DNA of 32,036 bases from Polaromonas sp. YR568 (GCA_945878995.1 CAMCUN010000045.1:1-32036); one strand, 5' to 3'; positions 1 through 8,244 are shown, counted from the stretch's first letter. Translations and numbers: made by a program. Notes: a model not told the origin generated them from the sequence alone.

Positions 1-374
1 GGGCCAACGCTGCCCTGCTTCAGGAGCTCCTGGAAAGGAAGCTTTTGACCTTTGGCAAGGTGGGCGGGAGCGGGAGCGGGAGCGGGAGCGGCAGTGGAGG
101 CGGGGGCGGGAGCGGGAGCGGGAGCGGGAGCGGGAGCGGGAGCAGGCGCAGGCACAAAAGGCGGCAGCGGCTTGAGCACTATCGCAGGCGGAGGCTCAAG
201 CGCAGGCTGAGGGGCCGCGGCAGGAGGAATGGGGCGGGGCTGCTTGAGCGGCGGGGGGGTGCTGCAAGCGGCCAACAGGGCCAGCAGGGTGGTCAGACAG
301 GTCCACTGGAGAAGACGGTGGCCGCCAGGGGCCTGCCCACCCAGGTCGGGCTCAGGATGCAGTGGCAATGTCAA
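1..374 (-). CDS. Putative lipoprotein with Pro-Ala repeat linker (partial, C-terminus outside window)
   Basis: This minus-strand frame is open from position 374 to the window edge. It has a hydrophobic stretch ending in a lipobox (LAAC, about residues 34-37), then a Pro-rich segment, then runs of Ala-Pro pairs encoded by the hexanucleotide repeat at 66-143, then a non-repetitive start of a domain (HLAKGQKLPFQELLKQG). An in-frame TGA lies just upstream, and no ATG or GTG precedes the hydrophobic segment, so I choose TTG at 374-372. An AAGGAG Shine-Dalgarno sits 7 nt before it (minus strand of 382-387). The layout fits an exported lipoprotein whose Pro-Ala tether spans part of the periplasm ahead of a globular domain. 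That domain lies outside the window and I cannot name it. The plus-strand Gly-Ser-rich reading of the same DNA is a shadow. The main doubt is the TTG start. Confidence 0.5.
   Translation of the reverse strand, partial: MTLPLHPEPDLGGQAPGGHRLLQWTCLTTLLALLAACSTPPPLKQPRPIPPAAAPQPALEPPPAIVLKPLPPFVPAPAPAPAPAPAPAPAPASTAAPAPAPAPAHLAKGQKLPFQELLKQGSVG
66..143. repeat. Hexanucleotide repeat GGGAGC, two blocks (4 + 6 units)
   Basis: Perfect GGGAGC units run at 66-89 (four copies) and 108-143 (six copies), separated by a degenerate stretch. On the minus strand each unit encodes Ala-Pro within the lipoprotein. Gain or loss of a unit keeps the frame, so the tract can change linker length without destroying the gene. 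Confidence 0.9.
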
Positions 375-541
375 AGAGCGTCTCCTTGGTCAGCTATGCT
401 TTTCAATCTTTGGTCGCCCTCACACCAGCACACTGCCAGGCGATCACAAGCCCTTAATTGTCACTGCTTTGCAATCAAAAAACAGGTAAGGGGGGAACCC
501 TTTTTAAACAAAGCTGATTTCTCCTCACACACGCAACCCTG
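375..541. promoter_or_regulatory. Divergent intergenic region between the lipoprotein and xdhC
   Basis: This 167-bp gap separates two divergent starts and must hold at least one promoter, but I cannot place a convincing -35/-10 pair. A small stem-loop, AAGGG/CCCTT followed by more Ts (488-505), lies about 37 nt before xdhC and looks like a weak terminator or attenuator. No good Shine-Dalgarno precedes the xdhC ATG. Confidence 0.35.
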
Positions 542-1384
542 ATGCCTACACCGCCGACCGACCTGTCTGATTTGTCTGAGCTGTCTGAACGCTTGCAGCA
601 GCAGCTGGCCCACGCACCCGCCATCTTGGTGACGGTGGCCCACACGCAAGGCTCGGTGCCGCGCGAGTTGGGCACCTGGATGGCTGTGTTCGCAGACCGC
701 GTGGTCGGCACCATAGGCGGAGGTCATCTGGAGCACCAGGCCATGGCCCAGGCGCGCCGGCTGCTGCTTGACCCCCTGCTGCCCGCCAGCCCGCAGCGCT
801 GGGCGCTGGGGCCGTCTTTGGGCCAGTGCTGCGGCGGCGTGGTGATGCTGGACTTTGAGCGGTTGCACGCGCCAGACAGCGCCCGCCTGAAAGAGCGCCT
901 TCAAGCCCCGCTGGCGCCGGTGGCACTGTTTGGCGGCGGCCATGTGGGCCACGCCCTGGCCCGCTTGCTGCTCACCCTGCCCTATGCGCTGACCTGGATA
1001 GACAGCCGAGACGGCGTGTTCCCCACCGGCCTGCCAGCGCGGGTGCATTGCGAGCATGCCGAACCGGTGCAAGACGCGGTGCCAGACTTGGCCCCTGGCT
1101 CTGAGGTGCTGGTCATGAGTTTCAGCCACGCCGAAGACCTGGACATCGTGGCCGCCTGCCTCAAGCGCCAACGCGCCCAGGGTGATTTGGCCTTTGTGGG
1201 CCTGATTGGCAGCCAAACCAAATGGGCCAGCTTCAGCCACCGCCTGCAAAAGATGGGCTTCAGCCCCGAGGAGCTGGCCCAGGTGAGCTGCCCCATTGGC
1301 CTGCCGGGCCTGGTGGGCAAAGAGCCCGAGGTCATCGCGGTGGCCGTGGCCGCGCAGTTGCTGATGCGCCGCACCCTCATGTAA
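542..1384 (+). CDS. xdhC: Xanthine dehydrogenase accessory protein XdhC
   Basis: XdhC proteins bind the molybdenum cofactor, assist its sulfuration and deliver it to the large XdhB subunit; the protein acts in the cytoplasm. The 280-residue product has the expected N-terminal XdhC/CoxI motifs: GSVPREL (37-43), GTIGGGHLE (56-64) and LGPSLGQCCGG (89-99, Cys96 and Cys97). A Rossmann-like domain follows with FGGGHVG (130-136) and IDSRDG. The C-terminus carries the family signature CPIGLPGLVGKEPEVIAVAVAAQ. The ATG at 542 gives a normal family length but lacks a clear ribosome-binding site. In many proteobacteria xdhC follows xdhB directly. Here its client genes xdhA and xdhB are about 9 kb away on the other strand, with metY, puuD and three unrelated genes between. 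Confidence 0.93.
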   Translation: MPTPPTDLSDLSELSERLQQQLAHAPAILVTVAHTQGSVPRELGTWMAVFADRVVGTIGGGHLEHQAMAQARRLLLDPLLPASPQRWALGPSLGQCCGGVVMLDFERLHAPDSARLKERLQAPLAPVALFGGGHVGHALARLLLTLPYALTWIDSRDGVFPTGLPARVHCEHAEPVQDAVPDLAPGSEVLVMSFSHAEDLDIVAACLKRQRAQGDLAFVGLIGSQTKWASFSHRLQKMGFSPEELAQVSCPIGLPGLVGKEPEVIAVAVAAQLLMRRTLM

Positions 1385-1453
1385 TTCAGAGGAAAAATAA
1401 GCCTTGCGTGTATTCTTTGGGGCTAATTTCAACCCTCTCCCAAGGAACACACC

Positions 1454-2737
1454 ATGTCCGACTCATGGAAATTTGAGACCCGCAGCGTTCACGCCGGCTA
1501 CAGCCCCGACCCCACCACCAAGGCCGTGGTGCCCCCCATTTACCAAACCGTGGCCTACGCCTTTGACAGCGCGCAGCACGGCGCCGACCTCTTTGACCTG
1601 AAGGTGCCAGGCAACATTTACACCCGCATCATGAACCCGACGCAGTCGGTGTTGGAGGCCCGGGTGGCCGCGCTCGAAGGCGGCATAGGCGCGCTGGCCG
1701 TGGCCTCGGGCCAGGCCGCCATCACCTACGCCATCCAGACCATTGCCGAGGCCGGTGACAACATCATCTCGGCCACTGCTCTGTATGGCGGCACCTACAA
1801 CCTGTTTGCCCACACGCTGCCGCAGTACGGCATTCAAACCCGCTTTGCCAACTCGGACGACCCAGCCAGCTTTGAGCCGCTGATCGACGAGCGGACCAAA
1901 GCCATTTACTGCGAGTCTTTGGGCAACCCGCGCGGCAACGTGACCGACATCGCCGCCCTGGCCGCCATTGCCCACCGCCACGGCGTGCCGCTGATCGTGG
2001 ACAACACCGTGCCCAGCCCTTACCTGTGCCGGCCCATAGAGCACGGCGCCGACATCGTGGTGCAGTCGCTCACCAAGTACCTGGGTGGCCACGGCAACAG
2101 CATAGGCGGGGCCATCATTGACTCTGGCAAGTTCCCTTGGAGCGAGCACAAGGCGCGCTTCAAGCGCCTGAACGAGCCCGACGTGAGCTACCACGGTGTG
2201 GTGTACACCGAGGCCCTGGGCGCGGCCGCCTACATAGGCCGAGCCCGCGTGGTGCCGCTGCGCAACATGGGTGCGGCCATCTCACCCTTCAACTCCTTTT
2301 TGATCTTGCAAGGCATCGAAACCCTGCCCCTGCGCATGGACCGCATTTGCGACAACACCCTGGCCGTGGCCCGCTTTCTGCAAGCACACCCCAAGGTCAA
2401 GTGGGTCAACTATGCGGGCCTGCCCGAGCACCGCGACCACGGCCTGGTGCAAAAGCTCATGGGCGGGCGCGCCTCTGGCCTCTTGACCTTTGGCGTGCAA
2501 GGTGGGCGCACAGGCGGCGAGCGCTTTTTGGACGCGCTGCAGCTGTTCACCCGCCTGGTGAACATTGGCGACGTGCGCTCCCTGGCCACCCACCCCGCCT
2601 CCACCACGCACCGCCAACTCTCGGCCGAGGAGCTGGCCCAGTCAGGCGTGACCGAAGACACGGTGCGCCTGTGCGTAGGCATTGAGCACATTGACGATTT
2701 GACCGCCGACTTGGTGCAGGCCTTGGCTGCCGCCTGA
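1454..2737 (+). CDS. metY: O-acetylhomoserine sulfhydrylase (O-acetylhomoserine aminocarboxypropyltransferase)
   Basis: This is a PLP enzyme of the Cys/Met metabolism family that makes homocysteine from O-acetylhomoserine and sulfide in the cytoplasm (direct sulfhydrylation route to methionine). The 427-residue length and opening (WKFETRSVHAGYSPDPTTKA) are those of the MetY branch, which is longer than MetB or MetC. The PLP Schiff-base lysine is Lys208 in SLTKYLGGHG. Other family signatures are YTRIMNPTQ, ASGQAA, ESLGNPRGN, VDNTVPSPYLCRP and, near the end, HPASTTHRQL. An AAGGA site precedes the ATG by about 8 nt. The gene lies 69 bp after xdhC on the same strand, with no obvious functional link to the purine genes. 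Confidence 0.93.
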   Translation: MSDSWKFETRSVHAGYSPDPTTKAVVPPIYQTVAYAFDSAQHGADLFDLKVPGNIYTRIMNPTQSVLEARVAALEGGIGALAVASGQAAITYAIQTIAEAGDNIISATALYGGTYNLFAHTLPQYGIQTRFANSDDPASFEPLIDERTKAIYCESLGNPRGNVTDIAALAAIAHRHGVPLIVDNTVPSPYLCRPIEHGADIVVQSLTKYLGGHGNSIGGAIIDSGKFPWSEHKARFKRLNEPDVSYHGVVYTEALGAAAYIGRARVVPLRNMGAAISPFNSFLILQGIETLPLRMDRICDNTLAVARFLQAHPKVKWVNYAGLPEHRDHGLVQKLMGGRASGLLTFGVQGGRTGGERFLDALQLFTRLVNIGDVRSLATHPASTTHRQLSAEELAQSGVTEDTVRLCVGIEHIDDLTADLVQALAAA

Positions 2738-2951
2738 GCCTCAAGCCCCCGCCCCACGGGCCGAGCACCAGGCGGCTGTGGGGCAGGCCCTGACCTTCTG
2801 GCTACACTGTAGCCCGACCGCAGCGGCGCCAGGCCACCCCCAGTGGCCCCAGAGTCGCGGTCCCTTGTTGCACACAGCGCCCGCAGTGGTGTGCGATCCG
2901 CTCCAAGCCACGCCCAGGTGTGGCTTGCAGCCGTTTTCAGGGACTCGCCTC
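2738..2951 (+). promoter_or_regulatory. puuD upstream region with strong hairpin (2904-2927)
   Basis: This 214-bp gap between metY and puuD holds two inverted repeats. The stronger is CAAGCCAC...GTGGCTTG at 2904-2927, where the inner bases also pair, giving about 11 bp and a tiny loop. It ends 24 nt before the puuD ATG and a short TTTT follows at 2933-2936. The weaker is GCACAC (2870-2875) with GTGTGC (2889-2894). Candidates are an attenuator, a translational control hairpin or a regulator site; nothing here identifies the ligand. The open frame upstream of 2952 appears to be readthrough, as its sequence is low in protein character. Confidence 0.45.
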
Positions 2952-4166
2952 ATGGACGCTTATTTGCTCGACTGGGCCAACCTGCTGCTGCGCTGGGTGC
3001 ATGTCATCACCGCCATCGCCTGGGTCGGCTCCTCTTTTTACTTCGTCTTCCTGGACTCCTCACTCACCCCGCCGGTGGACGAGGACCTCAAAAAGCAAGG
3101 CGTCAGCGGCGAGTTGTGGGCCGTGCACGGCGGCGGCTTTTATCACCCGGTCAAATTCGCGGTCAAGCCGCCCCAGTTGCCCAGCCACCTGCACTGGTTT
3201 TACTGGGAGAGCTACAGCACCTGGCTGTCGGGCATTGCGCTGTTTTCCATCTCTTACCTGTGGCAGGCCGGCACCTACCTGATTGACAAGTCCAAAATGG
3301 ACTGGGCGCCCTCCACCGCCGTGATGGCGGCACTAGCCTTTTTGGTGGTGTTTTGGCTGGCCTACGACCTGATTTGCCGCACCCTGGGGCAAAAGAAAAA
3401 CGGCGAAGCCCTGGTGGGCCTGAGCGTGCTGGTGCTGGTGTGCGTGGCCTCCTGGCTGGCGTGCCACTGGTTTGCCGGCCGCGCGGCCTTTTTGCTGGTG
3501 GGCGGCATGATCGCCACCGCCATGAGCGCGAATGTGTTTTTCTGGATCATCCCAGGCCAGCGCACCGTGGTGGCGGCCATCAAGGCCGGCCAGCCGGTGG
3601 ACCCCATCCACGGCTTTCGCGGCAAGCAGCGCAGTGTGCACAACACCTACTTCACGCTGCCCGTGCTGTTTGCCATGCTGAGCAACCACTACAGCTTCAC
3701 CTGGAGCCACCCGCAGAACTGGCTGGTGCTCATCCTCATGATGTTCGCCGGTGCCGCCATTCGCCAGTTTTTTGTGCTGCGCCACGGCTACAAACTCGGG
3801 CGCAACAAACACCCCCTGCCTTACGCGCTGGTGGGCGTGGCGGTGATCCTGGGCGTGATCGTCTGGATGAAGCCCGCGCCCCAGCCGGCTTCGACCCAGA
3901 CCGCCAACACGGAAAATGCCACCCCCGTGAGCTTTGCGCAGATCCAGCCCGTGCTCGCGCAGCGCTGCGCCCAGTGCCATGGCGAGCAGGTGCAAATGAA
4001 AAATGTGCGCATCGACAGCCCCGAGGCCGTGGGCCGCCACGCCCAGGCCATTTACCAACAGGTGGTGGTCAGCCGCCTCATGCCCATGAACAACTCAACC
4101 GGCCTGACCGAGGACGAGCGGGCCCTGATTGGGCGGTGGTTTGTGCAGGGCGCAGCAGTGAAATAA
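2952..4166 (+). CDS. puuD: Membrane-bound urate hydroxylase PuuD with C-terminal cytochrome c domain
   Basis: PuuD-type urate oxidase converts urate to 5-hydroxyisourate and passes electrons to a fused cytochrome c, so the reaction is coupled to the respiratory chain in the inner membrane. The 404-residue product starts with a membrane segment containing the family pattern WVHVITAIAWVGSSFYF. It carries about eight transmembrane helices, with conserved patches HPVKFAVKPPQLP, HWFYWESYSTWLSG and RQFFVLRHGY. The periplasmic C-terminal domain has the haem motif CAQCH (Cys339, Cys342, His343) and a later Met (RLMPMNN) as likely axial ligand. I chose ATG 2952 because the family sequence begins there, with a weak AGGGA 8 nt upstream. 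It would use urate made by the xdhAB products and by the 8-oxoguanine deaminase. Genes for hydroxyisourate hydrolase and OHCU decarboxylase are not in this window. Confidence 0.92.
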   Translation: MDAYLLDWANLLLRWVHVITAIAWVGSSFYFVFLDSSLTPPVDEDLKKQGVSGELWAVHGGGFYHPVKFAVKPPQLPSHLHWFYWESYSTWLSGIALFSISYLWQAGTYLIDKSKMDWAPSTAVMAALAFLVVFWLAYDLICRTLGQKKNGEALVGLSVLVLVCVASWLACHWFAGRAAFLLVGGMIATAMSANVFFWIIPGQRTVVAAIKAGQPVDPIHGFRGKQRSVHNTYFTLPVLFAMLSNHYSFTWSHPQNWLVLILMMFAGAAIRQFFVLRHGYKLGRNKHPLPYALVGVAVILGVIVWMKPAPQPASTQTANTENATPVSFAQIQPVLAQRCAQCHGEQVQMKNVRIDSPEAVGRHAQAIYQQVVVSRLMPMNNSTGLTEDERALIGRWFVQGAAVK

Positions 4167-4304
4167 AAGCCTATCTGACAGGAGCACCAAAATGCCCCTA
4201 TATATTTACAAAATTTAAATATGTAGTTCTTAATTTTTCTTTTTCCGCCTGAAATTTGATTTTCTTCCGCCTATATTTGCCCTTTTATCATTATTGGACA
4301 AAAC
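4167..4304 (+). promoter_or_regulatory. AT-rich upstream region of the lipase gene with a direct repeat
   Basis: This gap is strikingly AT-rich compared with the rest of the window. It holds an imperfect direct repeat, TTCCGCCTGAAATTTG (4243-4258) and TTCCGCCTATATTTG (4265-4279), with a 22-bp period (about two helical turns). This suits tandem binding of a regulator just upstream of the lipase start. A possible -10 lies in TTATCATTAT (4285-4294). No terminator for puuD is evident. Confidence 0.4.
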
Positions 4305-6137
4305 ATGGCCCCCCTGAATCGATCTGGAAAGTGCGCATCTGCCTTATTTATTTTGAGTCTGTTAACCCTGGCCGGATGCGGCGGCAGCAGCAGCAGCGAC
4401 CCCAAGCCCACCTTGCTGTCAGGAGCCGTGATCGATGGCTACATTGAAGGCGCCAAAGTCTGTCTAGACCGCAACAGCAATGGTGTTTGCGATGCAGGCG
4501 AGCCCTCTGGCACCACCAACAACCTAGGCAAGTACGAGCTTGACATCGGAAATTTGGCCACCGCAGGCCTGATGTTGATTGCAGAAATTCCAGATAACGC
4601 CAAAGATGCGGACGATGGTGGCAAAACATTGGCCGAGGCTGGCAAGAAGGCCTACACCTTGTCTGGCCTGGCCGAGGCGCCTGCAGTCATCACGCCCTTG
4701 ACCACCTTGATGACCGATGAGGTCATGACCAATAAGCTCAGCCTGGCCCAGGCCAAGGCCAAGGTGCTCATGCAAATGGGCTTGCCAGACAACACCAATC
4801 CGCAGGAGGACCACGTCGCCAAAAACAACTTGCAAGTCCAAGAGGCGGCCAAGCTGGTGGCTTTGCAGTTGCAACAACTTCAATCGAATGTGGCCAGCGG
4901 CGCCACCGCCAGCCAGCGCTGGACGCAAGTGCAAGAGGCGCGCCGAACGACTCAAGCCCAGGCTGGAACAGTCAGCAAAACCGCCAGTTCTGCACTCAAC
5001 ATGCCCTCCTCCCTTGCAACCGTGGCCAATGGCAGCTTGTTTTCGTACCGCATGACCAGCGCCAAGGGCTTGCCCATCAAAGCCTCAGCCATGTTATTCA
5101 CACCCAAAGAAGCCGCCCCAGCTGGCGGCTGGCCGCTGGTGGTGTTTGGGCACGGCACGGTGGGCGTGGGCCAGCAATGCGCACCAAGCGTGACCATGAA
5201 CAGAACCGGCGTTTGGGACTATGCGGACCTGGTTGCTAGTTTGATTGCCAGCAAAATAGCCGTGGTCGCCCCCGATTACGAAGGCCTGGGCAGTGCAGAC
5301 ATGGAGGTGGCACCCGGCCACCCTTACTTGGACCTGCGCAGCGCCGGTCACTCCATGGTGCTGGCGGCCGTGGCTGCCAAAAAGTCGCAAGGCAGCAAGT
5401 TGTCAGGGGCCTGGGCGGCGCTGGGACATTCGCAAGGCGGTCATGCCGCACTGGCAGCGGCTCAGTATGCGGATTTGGCTCGTTCGCTGGATGCCTCTTT
5501 GGCCTACAAGGGCGCCGTGGCGGTGGCACCTGCGTCCAACCTTCTAGCGTCCCTGAACGCTTTTGCCAGTGTGGTCAGCGGCGCCACCACACCAGACAAA
5601 TATGAGGCCGGTTATGGTGCGGTTGCGAACACCAGTTTTTACGCCGCTTATGTGTTGAAGGGAACAGAGAGCACATTTGAGCCCGTTGCAGCTGCAAGTT
5701 TGCTTCGCAGCAACATGCAAGAAATTTACAAATTTGTGGCCGACGAATGTTTAAAGCCATTCTCAGATCGCATCAGCAAAGACGTTGGTCGATTCACTTT
5801 ACCGAGCACCAAACCCAGTGATTACCCAGGCGTGAACTACCCAGCCATCAACTCCGCCTTCTTCATCCGCCGGTCGTTGGCCACCGAGCCTGGACTGGTC
5901 AAACTGCCAGGCAAAACCTTGATTCTTCAAGGCGCAGCAGACACCACTGTGCTGCCCGATATCACCCGCCTGCTCAAAAACACCATGTTGAGCAAGGGCA
6001 GCGACGTCACGCTCAGCGAATTCACGGGTGACAGCGCAACCCACTCAGGGGTGCTGAAATTGCCTGAAGCCCAAATCGCAATGAAGAATTTCTTGACCGG
6101 ACTATTTTTGCCAGCTGTCGCCAGTGCAGCGCCTTAA
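4305..6137 (+). CDS. Exported lipoprotein lipase/esterase (alpha/beta hydrolase) with N-terminal beta-type module
   Basis: The 610-residue product begins with a lipoprotein signal (lipobox LAGC, Cys25), then a Gly-Ser linker. Residues 39-80 hold a GAVIDGYIEGAKVCLD motif with an Asp/Asn-rich loop (DRNSNGVCDAGE) that looks calcium-binding. A helical stretch follows (about 127-195, starting VITPLTTLM). Residues about 240-610 are an alpha/beta hydrolase resembling secretory lipases: oxyanion patch VVFGHGTVG, nucleophile Ser376 in GHSQGG, acid Asp546 (QGAADTT) and base His580 (ATHSG). It probably hydrolyses esters at the cell surface or in the periplasm; the substrate cannot be read from sequence. 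No convincing Shine-Dalgarno precedes ATG 4305. The N-terminal module recurs in the GH16 protein at the right end of the window. Base composition is less GC-rich than its neighbours, which hints at later acquisition. Confidence 0.82.
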   Translation: MAPLNRSGKCASALFILSLLTLAGCGGSSSSDPKPTLLSGAVIDGYIEGAKVCLDRNSNGVCDAGEPSGTTNNLGKYELDIGNLATAGLMLIAEIPDNAKDADDGGKTLAEAGKKAYTLSGLAEAPAVITPLTTLMTDEVMTNKLSLAQAKAKVLMQMGLPDNTNPQEDHVAKNNLQVQEAAKLVALQLQQLQSNVASGATASQRWTQVQEARRTTQAQAGTVSKTASSALNMPSSLATVANGSLFSYRMTSAKGLPIKASAMLFTPKEAAPAGGWPLVVFGHGTVGVGQQCAPSVTMNRTGVWDYADLVASLIASKIAVVAPDYEGLGSADMEVAPGHPYLDLRSAGHSMVLAAVAAKKSQGSKLSGAWAALGHSQGGHAALAAAQYADLARSLDASLAYKGAVAVAPASNLLASLNAFASVVSGATTPDKYEAGYGAVANTSFYAAYVLKGTESTFEPVAAASLLRSNMQEIYKFVADECLKPFSDRISKDVGRFTLPSTKPSDYPGVNYPAINSAFFIRRSLATEPGLVKLPGKTLILQGAADTTVLPDITRLLKNTMLSKGSDVTLSEFTGDSATHSGVLKLPEAQIAMKNFLTGLFLPAVASAAP

Positions 6138-6251
6138 GCCCAAGCTCAAGGCTGAACCTGGAGCGACAAGATCAAGGCGACCTTGTCCCGCACGTCCTGA
6201 CTTGACGCTCCAAAAAGAGGCTGGGTCAACCCACCCTTGAAAAGCGCCTCC

Positions 6252-8147
6252 ATGAGCACCTCCTTTGGCACCCAGGAGACCCCGCAGCGCCGCCGACCCA
6301 TTGCCTGGTACGCACCGGCAGTGCTGTGGCAGGCAGGCAGGGAGTGGCTGCAGTCGGCCAGCTTCCAGCGCAATTTAGACCGGCGAGAAACCCTGCCCGC
6401 CGATCTGCAGCCGCTGGATTTTTCGGCCCGAACGGCCAGCCAGGCGCAGCCTTTTGGGCTGGACTTCATGTCCGACACGGGGGACGGCGGCAATGCCACC
6501 TTCAGCGTGGCCCAGGCCCTGCTCAAGCGCGAGTTGACGCTGCCCGACACCACCAGCGGCGAGGTGCTCAGCCTGCCCGAAGGCGATTTGCTGGTCTTGG
6601 GCGGCGACTTGGCCTACCCCAGCGCCAGCCCCGAGGCTTACCAGTACCGCTTGATTGAGCCCTTGGCGCTGGCGCGCGACCCCCACAGCCGCTTTGTGCC
6701 TGTGGGCCAGGGCGGCCCGGGTTCACCGCGCAAGTTCATGGCCGCCATTCCCCAAAACCACGACTGGTTTGACTCGGCCTCCACTTTTTGCCGCTACTTT
6801 GTCAATTACGACAAAGGCGCGGTCAACGGCGCACGCACCCCCCAGCGGCAAACCTGGTTTGCGGCGCGCCTGCCCCACCGATTTTGGCTGTTGGGCCTGG
6901 ACTTTGCCTTGGTGGGCGACCTAGACCGGCAGCAGCTGGAAGCTTTTACAGACCTGCTCCAGCCCGGCCAGCGCGCAGGCATACAGCCGGGCGACGATGT
7001 GCTCTTGCTCTACCCCGAGCCCGTGTGGACCCGGCCGCTGGGCGACGGCGCCGCCCCCGGCTACCCCAAGCGCTACCAACGGCTGGAGGCGGCCATTGAA
7101 GCGCGGGGCGCCCGCATTCGCCTGCGCTTGGCCGGCGATTTGCACCACTACGCACGCGAGACCTTGGCGCTGGACCCCGCAACCGGCTGCGACACCCACT
7201 TGGTGACTTGCGGCGTGGGCGGCGCTTTCACCGACCCCACCCACTGCGCCAATGTGCAAGCGTCCAAGGTGATCAGCCGCGCTCCAGAGCCCCACGCCGC
7301 CAGCTCTGACTTGCAAGCCCGCGTCAGGGTGGGTCGGGTGACTCACGCCCAGCCCAGCGCCCAGCTGTTTGAAAAGCAAGCCATCTGGCCCGCCCCGGCC
7401 CTGAGCCGCCGCCTGAGCTGGACCGCAATGTGGGCCTTGTTCAAGGTGCACTGGAGCCGCAAGCCAGCCCAACTCGGCCCGGGCCAAGCTTTGCAAGAGC
7501 TGTGGCACTCCAATGTCGGCTTTGTCCTGTGCCTGGGCCTGGTGTATGGCCTGATTGCCTATGTGAATTCAGGGCCTTTTCAGGCCAGCTTGACCCATGG
7601 CGGGCTGCACACCATGGCCAGCCTGGGCTATGGCTCAGCCGCTGTGCTGTGGCTGCAAGCCGTGGTCTTGAACCCCTTGTCGGCCTTGACCCACCTGGCC
7701 CTGTTGGCCGCTTGCCTGCGCGTGGCCTGGGAAGGCCCGGCAAACAGCGCCTGGCGGCTGGCCAGCGGCCTGCTCCATGGCCTGGCCCACGGCCACCTGG
7801 TTTTTGCGCTGTACTGGTGGGTGAACGGGAGCATGGCGCTGGCCGGGCTGGAGCCTGCCGCTGCGCTGGTCACCTGGGCCAGCGTGGCCGTGTTGGGTGC
7901 GGTGGCCGGAGGCCTGCTTTTTGGCGCTTACCTGGCGCTGATGTGCGGCGCCTTTGGCCAGCTCCCCAACAACGCTTTTGGCGCCTTGGCCATCGGCAAC
8001 TACAAAGGCTTTTTACGCTGCCGCCTGACTGAAAAGGGCTTGGAAGTGATGGTGGTGGGCCTGGACAAAGTGCCAGAACGGGACAGCTTTGACCCTGAGC
8101 TGCCCGCGGGTTGGCGGGTGGTGGATCGCTTTCACATTCGCAAATAA
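6252..8147 (+). CDS. Metallophosphoesterase (calcineurin-like) fused to a multi-helix membrane domain
   Basis: The first half (to about residue 360) has a calcineurin-like phosphoesterase pattern in order: FGLDFMSDTGDGGN (Asp71, Asp75 and Asp78 as candidates for the first metal motif), LGGDLAYP (Asp119), QNHDWFD (Asn169, His170; the usual GNHD) and LAGDLHHY (Asp296, His298, His299). The normal D-x-H of block I is not obvious, so metal binding is partly inferred. Residues from about 418 on contain four to six hydrophobic helices, then a soluble tail with NYKGFLRCRL and VVGLDKVPERD. The protein is 631 residues from ATG 6252; a TTG at 6237 would add five. Neither has a clear ribosome-binding site. 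There is no signal peptide, so the phosphoesterase part is probably cytoplasmic and tethered to the inner membrane. I know of no assigned substrate. The gene stands alone. Confidence 0.72.
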   Translation: MSTSFGTQETPQRRRPIAWYAPAVLWQAGREWLQSASFQRNLDRRETLPADLQPLDFSARTASQAQPFGLDFMSDTGDGGNATFSVAQALLKRELTLPDTTSGEVLSLPEGDLLVLGGDLAYPSASPEAYQYRLIEPLALARDPHSRFVPVGQGGPGSPRKFMAAIPQNHDWFDSASTFCRYFVNYDKGAVNGARTPQRQTWFAARLPHRFWLLGLDFALVGDLDRQQLEAFTDLLQPGQRAGIQPGDDVLLLYPEPVWTRPLGDGAAPGYPKRYQRLEAAIEARGARIRLRLAGDLHHYARETLALDPATGCDTHLVTCGVGGAFTDPTHCANVQASKVISRAPEPHAASSDLQARVRVGRVTHAQPSAQLFEKQAIWPAPALSRRLSWTAMWALFKVHWSRKPAQLGPGQALQELWHSNVGFVLCLGLVYGLIAYVNSGPFQASLTHGGLHTMASLGYGSAAVLWLQAVVLNPLSALTHLALLAACLRVAWEGPANSAWRLASGLLHGLAHGHLVFALYWWVNGSMALAGLEPAAALVTWASVAVLGAVAGGLLFGAYLALMCGAFGQLPNNAFGALAIGNYKGFLRCRLTEKGLEVMVVGLDKVPERDSFDPELPAGWRVVDRFHIRK

Positions 8148-8244
8148 GTCAGGCGTGCAATAGCGCAATAAAAGCAAAGGGCTTGCTTGAAAGTGACACA
8201 TCAAACTGAGTTGCCCATTAAATCCTGAACCACGTTGATCAAAC

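Noticed and set aside
45..542. Plus-strand Gly-Ser-rich protein across the GGGAGC repeat
   Set aside because: It is the complement of the Pro-Ala linker of a lipoprotein frame that has a lipobox and a good Shine-Dalgarno; the plus frame has no recognisable domain and runs into the xdhC upstream region.
461..1450. Long minus-strand ORF (329 codons) opposite xdhC
   Set aside because: It is antisense to a clear xdhC gene, rich in His/Gln/Arg as expected for a GC-rich shadow frame, and has no domain.
2778..2951. N-terminal extension of PuuD from 2778
   Set aside because: The extra 58 residues are low in protein character and lie ahead of the first membrane helix where the family starts; the upstream DNA is better explained as a leader with hairpins.
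8172..8188. AAGCAA/TTGCTT hairpin after the phosphoesterase gene as terminator
   Set aside because: The stem is only six A/T-rich base pairs and no T-run follows, so I do not list it as a terminator.
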